From Neobacillus piezotolerans (GTDB taxonomy: Bacteria; Bacillota; Bacilli; Bacillales; Cytobacillaceae), in the NCBI RefSeq assembly GCF_003362805.1, contig NZ_QNQT01000006.1:124001-188000 (forward strand): 64,000 nucleotides of DNA, given 5' to 3'. The position numbers and the translations under genes are program-made. The notes under the pieces were generated by a model. That model made no database searches and was not told the origin of the DNA. It saw only the letters and a list, made by a program, of their open reading frames with translations. Position 1 is the stretch's first letter. Every line of letters starts with the position of its first letter. This document shows, in pieces, positions 1 through 8,828 of this stretch.

Positions 1-196
1 CGATGATGAAAGACACCTTGGACTGGTAGATATACAACTGGTTGATGCCAAAAGCGAGCACAAACAATCCAAGAGCAATCCCGGATTTCGAGGAAATCCA
101 CTTGCGCTCGACGGGTTTGTTGCTCCTTACATATTTTATTTTATAGAACACGTAAAAGGCCAGGGAAAATACGATAATGGTTACAAGTATTGGCAT
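1..196 (-). CDS. ytpI: YtpI-like small membrane protein (partial, C-terminal end outside window)
   Basis: Minus-strand gene cut by the left window edge; 65 residues are visible from the ATG at 196, preceded by a G-rich ribosome site. Residues about 3-14 and 34-50 are hydrophobic and separated by a basic stretch (KIKYVRSNKPVERK), suggesting two or more membrane spans. Position, divergent from nrnA, and sequence match the YtpI family (about 100 residues, function unknown) known from Bacillus. No catalytic motif is visible. The assignment rests on synteny and remembered family sequence. Confidence 0.75.
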   Translation of the reverse strand, partial: MPILVTIIVFSLAFYVFYKIKYVRSNKPVERKWISSKSGIALGLFVLAFGINQLYIYQSKVSFII

Positions 197-309
197 TTGG
201 AAGAACCCCCTCTTTCTACTACGATTTCAATTGTAGCCGGAAACGACGACAAATGCCACAATCCTGGTATTATTTTGTTTGTAATCATCTGATTTTAAGG
301 AGACCATTT

Positions 310-1242
310 ATGGAAAACAAAATTTTTGATGCGATTGAACAGCATGGAACAATCATCATCCATAGGCATGTCAGGCCCGATCCGGATGCATACGGTTCAC
401 AATGCGGGCTTGCTGAAATATTACGTGCTTCCTTTCCCGGAAAGGCTGTATATTCAGTCGGCAAGGATGAGGACACCCTCTCTTACCTCTGTGAAATGGA
501 TAAAATCCCCGACAGCGCCTACGAGGGGGCCCTTGTCATCGTCTGTGATACCGCCAATACGGAAAGGGTATGCGATGAAAGGTACAGGCTGGGGAAAACA
601 TTGATTAAAATCGACCATCATCCGAATGAGGATCCTTACGGAGATGTAATGTGGGTGGATACAACCGCAAGTTCGACGAGCGAAATGATATATGAACTGT
701 ACCTTTCCGGAAGGGAACGCGGCCTTGTCCTGAACGATGAAGCTGCAAGGCTTTTGTATGCGGGGATTGTCGGGGATACAGGAAGATTCCTCTACCCGAG
801 CACAACCGACAAAACCTTTGCGTACGCGGGCGAATTGATCCATTACAATTTCTCAAGGACCGATCTGTATGACAAGATGTACGAACTGAGCCCGAATATC
901 ATTAAGCTGAATGGATTTATCCTGCAAAACTTTGAAATGCGGGAAAACGGGGTCGCATCCGTTATTTTGACAAAAGAACTCCTTCAGGAACATGGCGCGC
1001 TTCCATCCGAGGCTTCACTTCTTGTCAGCGAGCTTGGAAATGTAAAAGGAATAAAAGCATGGGTATTTTTCATTGAAGAGGATGACCAGATAAGGGTTCG
1101 GCTAAGGTCGAAAGGTCCGGTCATCAACGGGGTGGCTAGGAAGTTCCACGGTGGTGGGCATCCGCTAGCGGCAGGGGCGTCGATTTTTTCGTGGAATGAG
1201 ATGGATGATGTCATCCGTGAAATGAATAAAGCATGCGAATAG
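310..1242 (+). CDS. nrnA: Bifunctional oligoribonuclease / pAp phosphatase NrnA
   Basis: A DHH-DHHA1 family protein of 310 residues, the usual NrnA length. It degrades 2-5 nt RNA and dephosphorylates 3'-phosphoadenosine 5'-phosphate in the cytoplasm (family knowledge). Visible motifs are HVRPDPDA (20-27), CDTAN (79-83), DHH at 102-104, a GDTGRF motif near 190, and the substrate-binding GGGH at 281-284. The ATG at 310 is chosen because AAGGAG lies 7 bases before it; the reading frame extends upstream to 190, but that part lacks family similarity and a ribosome site. The gene is divergent from ytpI and convergent with ytrI. B. subtilis name ytqI. Confidence 0.95.
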   Translation: MENKIFDAIEQHGTIIIHRHVRPDPDAYGSQCGLAEILRASFPGKAVYSVGKDEDTLSYLCEMDKIPDSAYEGALVIVCDTANTERVCDERYRLGKTLIKIDHHPNEDPYGDVMWVDTTASSTSEMIYELYLSGRERGLVLNDEAARLLYAGIVGDTGRFLYPSTTDKTFAYAGELIHYNFSRTDLYDKMYELSPNIIKLNGFILQNFEMRENGVASVILTKELLQEHGALPSEASLLVSELGNVKGIKAWVFFIEEDDQIRVRLRSKGPVINGVARKFHGGGHPLAAGASIFSWNEMDDVIREMNKACE

Positions 1243-1257
1243 GTTTTTTCGATTTTT

Positions 1258-1298
1258 AAGGGCCGACCGGTTTGAAACGCTGGACGGCCCTTGTTTTT
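1258..1298. terminator. Bidirectional terminator between nrnA and ytrI
   Basis: AAGGGCCG at 1258-1265 pairs with CGGCCCTT at 1285-1292, followed by a T run; the A/T flanks on both sides let it serve the convergent nrnA and ytrI transcripts. Confidence 0.85.
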
Positions 1299-1310
1299 TT
1301 ACTGGAATTA

Positions 1311-1814
1311 TCACGCGTCAAGGGTTAGATGGAGGACGATGGTGATGTTTGTGAAAAATACCAGTTCTTTTACCTCGAGCCTGTACTTTTTACCGTTCAG
1401 CGATACAGACCTGTTTTCGATGACCCTTTTTATTAAATCCCTGTTTTTATAAACGGTTTCAATATCTTTTGCCTTTAGTGTCTTTAAATCTTCCAGGACG
1501 GCTTCCTCTGTCTCGTGGACGCTGAGAAGGTCGAGCCCATATTTTTGATGGTTTGTTATTTTAACCGTTATTTGCTGGACTAGAAGGTGCCCGATGTTTT
1601 CTTTGTTCAGGTTTTTGAACTCCTCTTGCCAGATTAAGATGTCGCCCCTCAATTCCTGTATGGTATCTTTCTGCTCCTGGATAAGCAATGTCTGTTTTTC
1701 CTGAAGGACTCCATTCATATAAATGAACAGAAGCCAGCTGATTACGCCCCCGATGGCCATCCCCGCGAAAAATCGCTGCCACGACTTGTCATTGTAAAAG
1801 GCGGGGACCCTCAT
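1311..1814 (-). CDS. ytrI: Sporulation membrane protein YtrI
   Basis: 167 residues from the ATG at 1814, whose first base overlaps the ytrH stop (ATGA), so the two are probably translationally coupled. One membrane helix (about residues 13-32, FAGMAIGGVISWLLFIYM) is followed by a heptad-like coiled-coil region (about 33-65, rich in E, Q, K and L) and a small C-terminal domain. B. subtilis YtrI is a sigma-E-dependent membrane protein needed for efficient sporulation; its molecular role is unknown. A longer reading frame up to 1841 exists but overlaps ytrH further and lacks family support. Confidence 0.9.
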   Translation of the reverse strand: MRVPAFYNDKSWQRFFAGMAIGGVISWLLFIYMNGVLQEKQTLLIQEQKDTIQELRGDILIWQEEFKNLNKENIGHLLVQQITVKITNHQKYGLDLLSVHETEEAVLEDLKTLKAKDIETVYKNRDLIKRVIENRSVSLNGKKYRLEVKELVFFTNITIVLHLTLDA

Positions 1815-2167
1815 GAAGAAATGAACTCCTGGGTAAACCATTCAATAAGGAGAGCCCCGGTCTGCGCTCCGCCTAAAGCGGATAAAATCAATAGAATTTG
1901 TTTGAAGATATCTTTCGTTTGGCCGTCGAAAATTCCCTTTTCAAATTCATAGATGGGATCGAATGTACCTCCTATCGCGGCTACGATGGCCCAAATCCTT
2001 AAAGAGGAGGATAGCCTCGATATCACGGTAAGAGCGGGCTGCCCTGTAAGGAAGGCCGCGATTCCCCCGATTAAAGCCCCTCCAAGGAGGACTCCCAGAG
2101 CGATAAAATAACTTTCAATGAAAGAAGAAATGAATCCTGCCTGGTTCATGGCATCAACCCTTTTCAT
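1811..2167 (-). CDS. ytrH: Sporulation membrane protein YtrH
   Basis: 118 residues, mostly hydrophobic, with about three membrane spans (residues 15-40, 45-65, 90-110) and conserved GALIGG and GGTFDP motifs typical of YtrH. In B. subtilis it is expressed in the mother cell under sigma-E and contributes to sporulation. The ATG at 2167 has AGGAAGG seven bases upstream; an internal ATG at 2149 is a possible alternative. It heads the ytrH-ytrI operon and is divergent from dnaE, with a 175-bp gap holding both promoters; no clear sigma-E elements were assigned by eye. Confidence 0.88.
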   Translation of the reverse strand: MKRVDAMNQAGFISSFIESYFIALGVLLGGALIGGIAAFLTGQPALTVISRLSSSLRIWAIVAAIGGTFDPIYEFEKGIFDGQTKDIFKQILLILSALGGAQTGALLIEWFTQEFISS

Positions 2168-2342
2168 GACATAGCCTTCCTATTTCAATCTTATGGACAG
2201 ACATTCCGATTTATGAATATAGGGAAAATCCGCAGTGCTGAGAGTTTCCCTTATAGAAGGCATGAAAAAGGGGAACATATTTTCTTTTCCATGCTGAAGC
2301 TCTATAATAGAAGAAGGACGCAATAAGGGGGAATGAGAAAAA

Positions 2343-5300
2343 ATGTCTTTTATCCACCTTCATACATATAGCGCGTACAGCCTGCTTACCAGCACCGCTT
2401 CAATCCCATCGCTTGTTGCGGCAGCAAGTAAAAAAGGCTTTAAGGCGATTGCCTTGACTGACCGGAATGTCCTTTATGGAGCGATTGAGTTTTACAAGGA
2501 ATGTAAAAAACGCGGCATAGCCCCCATCCTGGGCCTGACAGCCGATGTCCTGTCCGAACGGGAGGAGCGTGTCGCATTTCCTCTCGTATTGCTAGCAAAA
2601 AATAACGCCGGATTCAGGAATCTCCTTAAAATTTCAAGCGCGATCCAAACAAAATCCCGGGATGGCATACCGCTTAAATGGCTGAGGCATTACGCCGCCG
2701 GGCTCATCGCGATTACTCCCGGAGTTGAAGGGGAAATTGAACGATTACTGCTTGAAGGAAAGAAAGAGGAGGCGGGGACACTCGCCCAATTATATAAAAC
2801 TATTTTTGCCGGGGACTTTTATTTTTCCATTCAAGACCATGGGCTTGAGGAAGAAAGGGACCTTCTTGGCATAATTCCTGAATTCGCCGAGCCGCTTGGG
2901 ATTGGGCTGGCCGCTACCAATGCGGTCCATTACCTCGAAAGCGGCGATGCGCTCGCGCATGAATGCCTTCTGGCAATTAGGGACGGAGCCAGGATGCAGG
3001 ACGAAGGCCGTTATAAGCTGTCAGGGGAGGACTATTACCTCAAATCGGCGGAGGAGATGGCCGGGTTATTCGGTGATTTCCCGGATGCGCTCGAAAATAC
3101 ACTGGACATTGTGGGAAGATGCTCGGTATCGATTGAATTCGGGCGGTTCCATATGCCGAAATATCCCCTGGAACCTGGAACGGAGCCTGGCCAAATGCTT
3201 GGGCAGCTTTGTTTTGCCGGATTAAAAAAGAGGCGTCCGGAATATGGGGATGAATACTCGGAAAGGCTCCAATATGAGCTTTCGATCATCCACAAAATGA
3301 ATTTCAATGATTATTTCCTGATCGTTTGGGACTTTATGAAATATGCGCGGGAACGGGGAATCCTTACCGGTCCAGGGCGCGGCTCTGCTGCCGGATCGCT
3401 TGTGGCCTATTCCCTTTATATAACCGATGTCGACCCTTTGGAACATGGGCTTCTTTTTGAACGCTTCCTGAATCCGGAGCGGATTTCGATGCCTGATATC
3501 GATATCGATTTCCCGGACACCAGGCGCGACGAAGTTATTGAATATGTCGCTCGAAAATATGGAGAGCTCCATGTCGCCCAAATCGTGACATTCGGGACAC
3601 TTGCTGCGAAAGCGGCAATACGCGACGTCGGCAGGGCGTTCGGCCTGAATGGGAAAGAACTGGATTCGCTTTCAAAAGCAATCCCTTCAAGGAACGGGAT
3701 CACCCTAAAGGATGCCTACCGTGAATCGGCAAGGCTGCGTGAGTTTGTTTCAGGGAGTCCGTTCAATGAAAAAATTTTCGAAACAGCCCTTAAGATTGAG
3801 GGCCTTCCAAGGCATACGTCCACCCACGCGGCTGGCGTTGTCATCAGCGAAAAGCAGCTTGTTGATCTGGTCCCGATACAGGCAGGGCACAACGACGTGT
3901 TCCTTACCCAATATTCCATGGAGCACCTCGAGGAAATCGGGCTTTTAAAAATGGATTTCCTTGGCTTGAGGAACCTTTCCCTTCTGGAAGGGATTGTTGC
4001 ATCGATCAACCGGGAAGGCAGAAGGAAGATCGATATAAGGACGATTCCCCTCGAGGACGAAAAAACGTACCAACTCCTGGCCAAAGGAGAAACGACAGGA
4101 ATCTTCCAGCTCGAATCGGAAGGAATGAGGAAGGTCCTTACCCGTTTAAGGCCAACAAGATTTGATGACATTGTCGCCGTAAACGCCCTTTACAGGCCAG
4201 GGCCGATGGAAAATATCCCTTTATTCATCTCAAGGAAGCATGGCGGTGAAAAAATCGTCTATCCCCATATAGACCTTGAGCCTATTTTGGAAAATACATA
4301 CGGGGTTATTGTTTATCAGGAGCAAATCATGCAAATCGCCTCCACAATGGCCGGATTTACGCTTGGGGAGGCAGATTTACTGAGGAGGGCCGTCGCCAAA
4401 AAGAAGAAAGAGGAACTAGACAGGGAAAGGGAGCATTTCGTGGCCGGGGCGGTTAAAAAGGGATACGGCCGAAGCGTTGCGGATGAAGTCTACGATTTGA
4501 TTGTGAGGTTCGCGAACTACGGCTTTAACAAGAGCCACTCGGTAGCTTACAGCGTCATATCCTGCCAACTAGCCTATCTAAAGGCCCATTTTCCCGCGCA
4601 TTTCATGGCGGCTCTGCTTAGTTCCGTAACCGGAAACGATGTGAAAATAGCCCAGTATATACGGGAGTTAAAAGCGTTGGACATACCCGTTTTCCCGCCA
4701 TCAATCAACAATAGCCTGTTTTCATTCAAAGCTGAAAATGGTGGGGTCCGGTTTGGGCTTGGAGGGATTAAGGGCATTGGCGGGTCGGTTGCAAGGGAAA
4801 TCCTGCAAGAAAGGAAACGGAAGCCTTTTGCCGATCTTTTCGACTTCTGCATCCGCCTGCCGCAAAAAACAGCCAGCCGAAAAACGCTTGAGGCTTTGGT
4901 CCATTCCGGCTGTTTTGATGAATTTGGGAAAGACAGGGCCACTCTGCTGGCGAGCCTCGATATCGCAATCGAACATGCCCAGTTGATGAGTCCGGGTGAA
5001 GATGGGCAAACAGGGCTGTTTTCGGATCATTCGCTTATGCCCGCGCCTAAATATATGGAAGTCGATCCAATAAGCCTTGAAAACAAACTCGCTTATGAGA
5101 AGGAGGTTCTGGGGTTTTACCTTTCAAGCCATCCGATATCCATGCATGAACAGAATCTCCTGGAGGCGGGAGCGTCCCCGCTCGCGGATTTGAAGCCTGG
5201 GACCAAATTCTGGAATGCAGGGGTTTATATAAATGCAGTAAAGAAAATCCGGACAAAAAAAGGTGAACCAATGGCTTTCCTCACAGTAAGCGATCCAAGC

Positions 5301-5693
5301 GGGGAAATGGAGGCGGTCGCGTTTCCCGAGGTATTTAAAAAGCATACGGCCCTTCTAAACCAGGGCGGATTGGCTGTCATTGAGGGCAAGGCTGAAGAGC
5401 GCGATGGAAAAGCACAATTCATCATTCGCAAGGCTGGGGATATCGACAGTTGGCTCAAGGAGAATTCATTGCGGCGCCTGTATTTGAGGCTCACCGATGA
5501 AAATCAGGAACCATCCCGGCTAGAAGCACTGAACAAAATTCTCTCGTCAAGCAAGGGGGAGGTTGAAGTCGTGCTTCACTATGACGGCGGCAAGACAGTC
5601 GGCCTAGGACCCGGGTATGGGATTCAACCGACAGATTCGGTGCTCCGCCTCCTATATGATTTTCTTGGGAAATCGAATGTTATTTTAAAATAA
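2343..5693 (+). CDS. dnaE: DNA polymerase III alpha subunit DnaE
   Basis: 1116 residues, matching the DnaE3-type polymerase of Firmicutes that extends primers on the lagging strand before PolC takes over. Order: PHP domain at the N-terminus (IHLHTYSAYSLL, residues 4-15), then palm and fingers with the catalytic aspartates in PDIDIDFPD (384-392), the conserved GPGRGSAAGSLVAY block just before it, helix-hairpin-helix region, and an OB-fold near residues 960-1040. The ATG at 2343 follows an AAGGGGGAATGA ribosome site. A TATAAT at 2303-2308 is the likely -10; the -35 is weak. Downstream is ytsJ, with its own promoter. Confidence 0.97.
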   Translation: MSFIHLHTYSAYSLLTSTASIPSLVAAASKKGFKAIALTDRNVLYGAIEFYKECKKRGIAPILGLTADVLSEREERVAFPLVLLAKNNAGFRNLLKISSAIQTKSRDGIPLKWLRHYAAGLIAITPGVEGEIERLLLEGKKEEAGTLAQLYKTIFAGDFYFSIQDHGLEEERDLLGIIPEFAEPLGIGLAATNAVHYLESGDALAHECLLAIRDGARMQDEGRYKLSGEDYYLKSAEEMAGLFGDFPDALENTLDIVGRCSVSIEFGRFHMPKYPLEPGTEPGQMLGQLCFAGLKKRRPEYGDEYSERLQYELSIIHKMNFNDYFLIVWDFMKYARERGILTGPGRGSAAGSLVAYSLYITDVDPLEHGLLFERFLNPERISMPDIDIDFPDTRRDEVIEYVARKYGELHVAQIVTFGTLAAKAAIRDVGRAFGLNGKELDSLSKAIPSRNGITLKDAYRESARLREFVSGSPFNEKIFETALKIEGLPRHTSTHAAGVVISEKQLVDLVPIQAGHNDVFLTQYSMEHLEEIGLLKMDFLGLRNLSLLEGIVASINREGRRKIDIRTIPLEDEKTYQLLAKGETTGIFQLESEGMRKVLTRLRPTRFDDIVAVNALYRPGPMENIPLFISRKHGGEKIVYPHIDLEPILENTYGVIVYQEQIMQIASTMAGFTLGEADLLRRAVAKKKKEELDREREHFVAGAVKKGYGRSVADEVYDLIVRFANYGFNKSHSVAYSVISCQLAYLKAHFPAHFMAALLSSVTGNDVKIAQYIRELKALDIPVFPPSINNSLFSFKAENGGVRFGLGGIKGIGGSVAREILQERKRKPFADLFDFCIRLPQKTASRKTLEALVHSGCFDEFGKDRATLLASLDIAIEHAQLMSPGEDGQTGLFSDHSLMPAPKYMEVDPISLENKLAYEKEVLGFYLSSHPISMHEQNLLEAGASPLADLKPGTKFWNAGVYINAVKKIRTKKGEPMAFLTVSDPSGEMEAVAFPEVFKKHTALLNQGGLAVIEGKAEERDGKAQFIIRKAGDIDSWLKENSLRRLYLRLTDENQEPSRLEALNKILSSSKGEVEVVLHYDGGKTVGLGPGYGIQPTDSVLRLLYDFLGKSNVILK

Positions 5694-5712
5694 ACAGCTT
5701 GTAATTTCTTGC

Positions 5713-5740
5713 TTTACATCGATTCAAGATGTGTTATAGT
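5713..5740 (+). promoter_or_regulatory. Sigma-A promoter of ytsJ
   Basis: TTTACA at 5713-5718 and TATAGT at 5735-5740, 16 bp apart, lie about 70 bp before the ytsJ start. The start of transcription would be near 5747, immediately before the palindrome at 5754-5766. Confidence 0.65.
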
Positions 5741-5753
5741 TGTAAAGGAAAGT

Positions 5754-5766
5754 GTGGTCTGACCAC
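5754..5766. promoter_or_regulatory. Probable GntR-type operator in the ytsJ leader
   Basis: GTGGTCTGACCAC is a perfect 6-1-6 palindrome of the FadR/GntR operator type (TGGTC-N-GACCA). It lies just downstream of the ytsJ promoter, where a bound repressor would block transcription. A near-copy occurs upstream of accD at 7766-7780, and the GntR-family regulator is encoded between the two. Confidence 0.65.
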
Positions 5767-5808
5767 CGTAATAACCATGTCCTTCCATATCCTAAAGGAG
5801 TGAATATC

Positions 5809-7047
5809 TTGACATTGCGTGAAGAAGCACTGCATATGCACCGAGTAAACCAGGGGAAGTTGGAATCAAAATCGAAAGTGGAGGTAAGGAACGCCAGGGA
5901 TTTAAGCCTTGCTTATTCTCCGGGGGTAGCCGAACCTTGCAAGGAAATTTATGATAAGCCCGAAACGGTATACGACTATACGATGAAGGGCAATATGGTA
6001 GCGGTGGTGTCAGATGGAACAGCCGTGCTGGGGCTGGGGAATATCGGGCCGGAAGCAGCACTCCCCGTTATGGAGGGAAAAGCTGTACTGTTCAAGAGCT
6101 TTGCAGGAGTTGATGCGTTTCCAATTTGCATTAACACAACAGATGTTGAAAAAATTATTGAAACAGTCAAGCTTCTTGAGCCGACATTTGGCGGGGTGAA
6201 TCTTGAGGATATCGCCGCTCCTAAATGTTTCGAAATAGAGGAAAGGCTCAAAAAAGAAACGAATATTCCAATTTTCCATGACGACCAACACGGAACAGCG
6301 ATTGTTACTGTAGCTGGACTAGTCAATGCGCTGAAGATTACCGGCAAAAAAATGACTGAAATCAAAGTGGTCGCAAACGGTGCGGGTGCAGCGGGGATCG
6401 CGATCATTAAGCTTCTTTACAGCTACGGTGTCCGAGACATCATAATGTGTGATACAAAAGGGGCGATTTATGAAGGCCGCCCTAGCGGAATGAACGCCAT
6501 CAAGGATGAGGTTGCCCGGTTTACTAACAGGGACAGGCTTCAAGGGAACCTTGCGGACGTTATCAAAGGGGCTGATGTGTTCATCGGTGTTTCGGTTGCT
6601 GGCTCCTTGACTAAGGAAATGGTTGCCACGATGAATGACGGTCCAATCATCTTCGCTATGGCCAATCCGGTACCGGAAATTATGCCGGAGGAAGCCAAAG
6701 AAGCTGGAGCGCTTGTCATTGGAACGGGACGTTCGGACTTCCCGAATCAGGTCAACAATGTCCTTGCTTTCCCTGGTATTTTTAGGGGAGCCCTTGATGC
6801 TCGGGCTACCCACATAAACGAGGAAATGAAAGTAGCCGCGGTTGAAGCAATCGCAAGCCTGATAAGCGATGATGAACTGAATGAGGATTATGTCATCCCG
6901 GCCCCATTTGATGAAAGAGTCGCTCCAGAGGTCGCATCCGCGGTAGCCAAGGCAGCGATCGAAACAGGGGTTGCCCGCCTTCGTGTCGATCCGGAAGAGG
7001 TAAAGGAAAAGACAAAACGCCTTTCATTGATAGGTAGAAATAAGTGA
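5809..7047 (+). CDS. ytsJ: NADP-dependent malic enzyme (YtsJ type)
   Basis: Oxidatively decarboxylates malate to pyruvate, making NADPH. 412 residues from a TTG at 5809, chosen because AAAGGAG ends 8 bases upstream and family similarity starts at LTLREEAL; the frame is open further upstream to 5752 but that part overlaps the operator. Motifs: YSPGVAEPC near residue 35, FHDDQHGTA near 156 with metal-binding aspartates, the Rossmann NADP loop GAGAAG near 190, and TGRSDFPNQVNN in the C-terminal half. The stop overlaps the start of the downstream GntR regulator by three bases, so the two form an operon. Confidence 0.95.
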   Translation: MTLREEALHMHRVNQGKLESKSKVEVRNARDLSLAYSPGVAEPCKEIYDKPETVYDYTMKGNMVAVVSDGTAVLGLGNIGPEAALPVMEGKAVLFKSFAGVDAFPICINTTDVEKIIETVKLLEPTFGGVNLEDIAAPKCFEIEERLKKETNIPIFHDDQHGTAIVTVAGLVNALKITGKKMTEIKVVANGAGAAGIAIIKLLYSYGVRDIIMCDTKGAIYEGRPSGMNAIKDEVARFTNRDRLQGNLADVIKGADVFIGVSVAGSLTKEMVATMNDGPIIFAMANPVPEIMPEEAKEAGALVIGTGRSDFPNQVNNVLAFPGIFRGALDARATHINEEMKVAAVEAIASLISDDELNEDYVIPAPFDERVAPEVASAVAKAAIETGVARLRVDPEEVKEKTKRLSLIGRNK

Positions 7048-7679
7048 ACGATTCTATAAAGAGCAAATCCCAAAACTCAAAGGTATATATCGAAATTGTC
7101 AAGCAGCTACGGGAAATGATAGCTGCCGATGGACTGAAAACCGGGGACAAGATACCTTCCGAGCGGGAATTGTCCGAGCGCCTCATTGTGGGGCGCTCCT
7201 CTGTTAGGGAGGCTCTCCGGGCACTGGAATTATTGGGACTTATTGAGACAAGAAGGGGAGAGGGCACTTTTATCCGTGACTTCCAGGGAAACCAGCTTGT
7301 CCAGCTCCTTAGCACCTTCATCCTTCAGGACGAAAAAGCCAGGCGGGATGTGAAGGAAACGAAATACTGTATCGAAATGGATTCCCTGAGGCTTATTCTC
7401 CAAAAAGCTTCTGGTTTAAACCTTGAAGATATATTCGGATTGGTCGGAAAAGCGAAAATTAACGATGATGAATTTTTCCATCATCTAATCGTGCTGGCTG
7501 ACAACCATTTGGTATTGCGCATATGGGTCATTTTAAAGGACTATTACCATTCCCAGGACTTTGAAAAAGAAATTGCCCGCCCCGAAGATTACAGGGCTCT
7601 CCTCGAGGCCCTCTCGGCCGGGGATGAGGAACTGGCAATAGAGAAATATAAGGTATTGAGAAAAATGTCTAAATCCTAG
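7044..7679 (+). CDS. GntR-family (FadR subfamily) transcription regulator
   Basis: 211 residues from a GTG that overlaps the ytsJ stop (GTGA), with a weak AGGTAG ribosome site. The N-terminal winged helix-turn-helix (about residues 14-76) has the classic GntR signature PSERELSERL...SSVREALRALE...GEGTFIRD. The C-terminal all-helical FCD-type ligand domain (about 85-200) includes DDEFFHHLI, part of the usual metal/ligand-binding surface. Lying between malic enzyme and acetyl-CoA carboxylase, and with matching palindromes before both, it most likely links malate/pyruvate flux to malonyl-CoA supply (inference). The ligand is unknown. B. subtilis lacks a regulator here. Confidence 0.88.
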   Translation: MNDSIKSKSQNSKVYIEIVKQLREMIAADGLKTGDKIPSERELSERLIVGRSSVREALRALELLGLIETRRGEGTFIRDFQGNQLVQLLSTFILQDEKARRDVKETKYCIEMDSLRLILQKASGLNLEDIFGLVGKAKINDDEFFHHLIVLADNHLVLRIWVILKDYYHSQDFEKEIARPEDYRALLEALSAGDEELAIEKYKVLRKMSKS

Positions 7680-7765
7680 CGACAGAAAGCGGCATCTTTT
7701 TTTAAAAAAGTGCCCTATAGTATGGACAGGCAAGCCTTGGCTATCCGGGCCATTTTTAATCTTCA

Positions 7766-7780
7766 AGTGGTCTGGCCACT
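7766..7780. promoter_or_regulatory. Probable second GntR-type operator, upstream of accD
   Basis: AGTGGTCTGGCCACT is a 7-1-7 inverted repeat with one mismatched pair. Its 13-base core differs by a single base from the operator before ytsJ. It lies in the 276-bp gap between the regulator gene and accD. Confidence 0.6.
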
Positions 7781-7812
7781 GTTGCTGCTACGCATCCGGA
7801 AAGTTTTTCGCT

Positions 7813-7824
7813 ATACTATAGTAT
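7813..7824. promoter_or_regulatory. AT-rich palindrome / possible -10 region before accD
   Basis: ATACTATAGTAT is a perfect 12-bp palindrome 130 bp before accD and includes TATACT, a plausible -10. No convincing -35 was found. A related sequence (CCTATAGTATGG) is present about 100 bp upstream, and the core ACTATAGTAT recurs at the phoP promoter (19444-19460). Confidence 0.35.
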
Positions 7825-7955
7825 GACGAAAATGCCGATGCTCATCCACCAAAGTGGAATGCCAGGATCCCGGCCTGCCGGAAGACGGTCAATAAATGCT
7901 TAAGCATTGCAGTTCCCGGCTTCAATCCCACTCTTAAAACTAGGGAGGTACTAAC

Positions 7956-8828
7956 TTGCTAAAAGAGCTATTTAATAAAAAACCGAAGAAGAAAAAATAT
8001 GCCGCAATTCCCTCTGAAGCAGCAAAGCAGGACGTCCCTGAAGGCATCATGACAAAATGCCCTGGTTGCAAGAAAATCATTTATACACGGGAGCTTGCAA
8101 AAAACCTGAAAGTTTGTTTTCATTGCGGTCGCCATTATCCAATGAATGCGCGTGAGAGGATTCAAAGTTTCCTTGATGAAGGAAGTTTTGAAGAAATCGA
8201 TGCAGGCATGATTTCGGAAAATCCGCTTGGATTCCCGGAATACCTGGAAAAAATTGAAAAAGATAGAATCAAAACAAAAATGAATGAAGCCGTGGTCACG
8301 GGAACCGGTACCGTGAACGGCATTAAAGTGTCCATCGCGATTATGGACTCAACGTTCCGTATGGGTAGCATGGGCTCGGTTGTCGGTGAAAAAATTACCC
8401 GGGCTGTTGAAAAGGCCGGGGAACTTGGCGTGCCATTTATCATATTTACAGCTTCAGGGGGAGCCAGGATGCAGGAAGGCGTTTTAAGCCTAATGCAGAT
8501 GGCTAAAACGAGTGTGGCCCTGAAGCGGTTTAGTGACAATGGCGGGCTGATTATTTCCTTTATGACCCATCCGACAACGGGAGGGGTATCCGCGAGTTTT
8601 GCTTCCCTGGGCGATTACAATATAGCTGAGCCAGGCGCGTTGATCGGCTTCGCTGGAAGGCGGATTATCGAGCAAACCATCAGGGAAGAACTGCCCGAAG
8701 ATTTTCAGACGGCGGAGTTTTTGTTAAAGCATGGCCAGCTTGATGCGGTGATTGACAGGCATGAGCTAAAGGGCCAAATTGGAATAATTCTTGAACTTCA
8801 TCAGCGTGGAGGTGAGCTTGTTTGGTAG
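7956..8828 (+). CDS. accD: Acetyl-CoA carboxylase carboxyltransferase subunit beta
   Basis: 290 residues, the exact B. subtilis length. With AccA it transfers the carboxyl group from biotin to acetyl-CoA, forming malonyl-CoA for fatty-acid synthesis. A four-cysteine zinc ribbon is seen at C35, C38, C54 and C57, followed by the crotonase-fold carboxyltransferase domain with SGGARMQEG near residue 170 and [13 protein letters not shown] near 210. The start is TTG with GGGAGG about 10 bases upstream. The 3' end overlaps accA by 7 bases. Confidence 0.96.
   Translation: MLKELFNKKPKKKKYAAIPSEAAKQDVPEGIMTKCPGCKKIIYTRELAKNLKVCFHCGRHYPMNARERIQSFLDEGSFEEIDAGMISENPLGFPEYLEKIEKDRIKTKMNEAVVTGTGTVNGIKVSIAIMDSTFRMGSMGSVVGEKITRAVEKAGELGVPFIIFTASGGARMQEGVLSLMQMAKTSVALKRFSDNGGLIISFMTHPTTGGVSASFASLGDYNIAEPGALIGFAGRRIIEQTIREELPEDFQTAEFLLKHGQLDAVIDRHELKGQIGIILELHQRGGELVW

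Noticed and set aside
190-309. Upstream in-frame extension of nrnA
   Set aside because: It overlaps the divergent ytpI start region, lacks a ribosome site and has no family similarity; the ATG at 310 has AAGGAG at good spacing.
5691-5808. Possible riboswitch before ytsJ
   Set aside because: The gap is only about 115 bp with a clear promoter and operator; no terminator or conserved aptamer pattern is present.
7825-7955. T-box or riboswitch before accD
   Set aside because: The leader has some inverted sequence (ATGCTTAAGCAT) but no T-box motif and no terminator before the gene.
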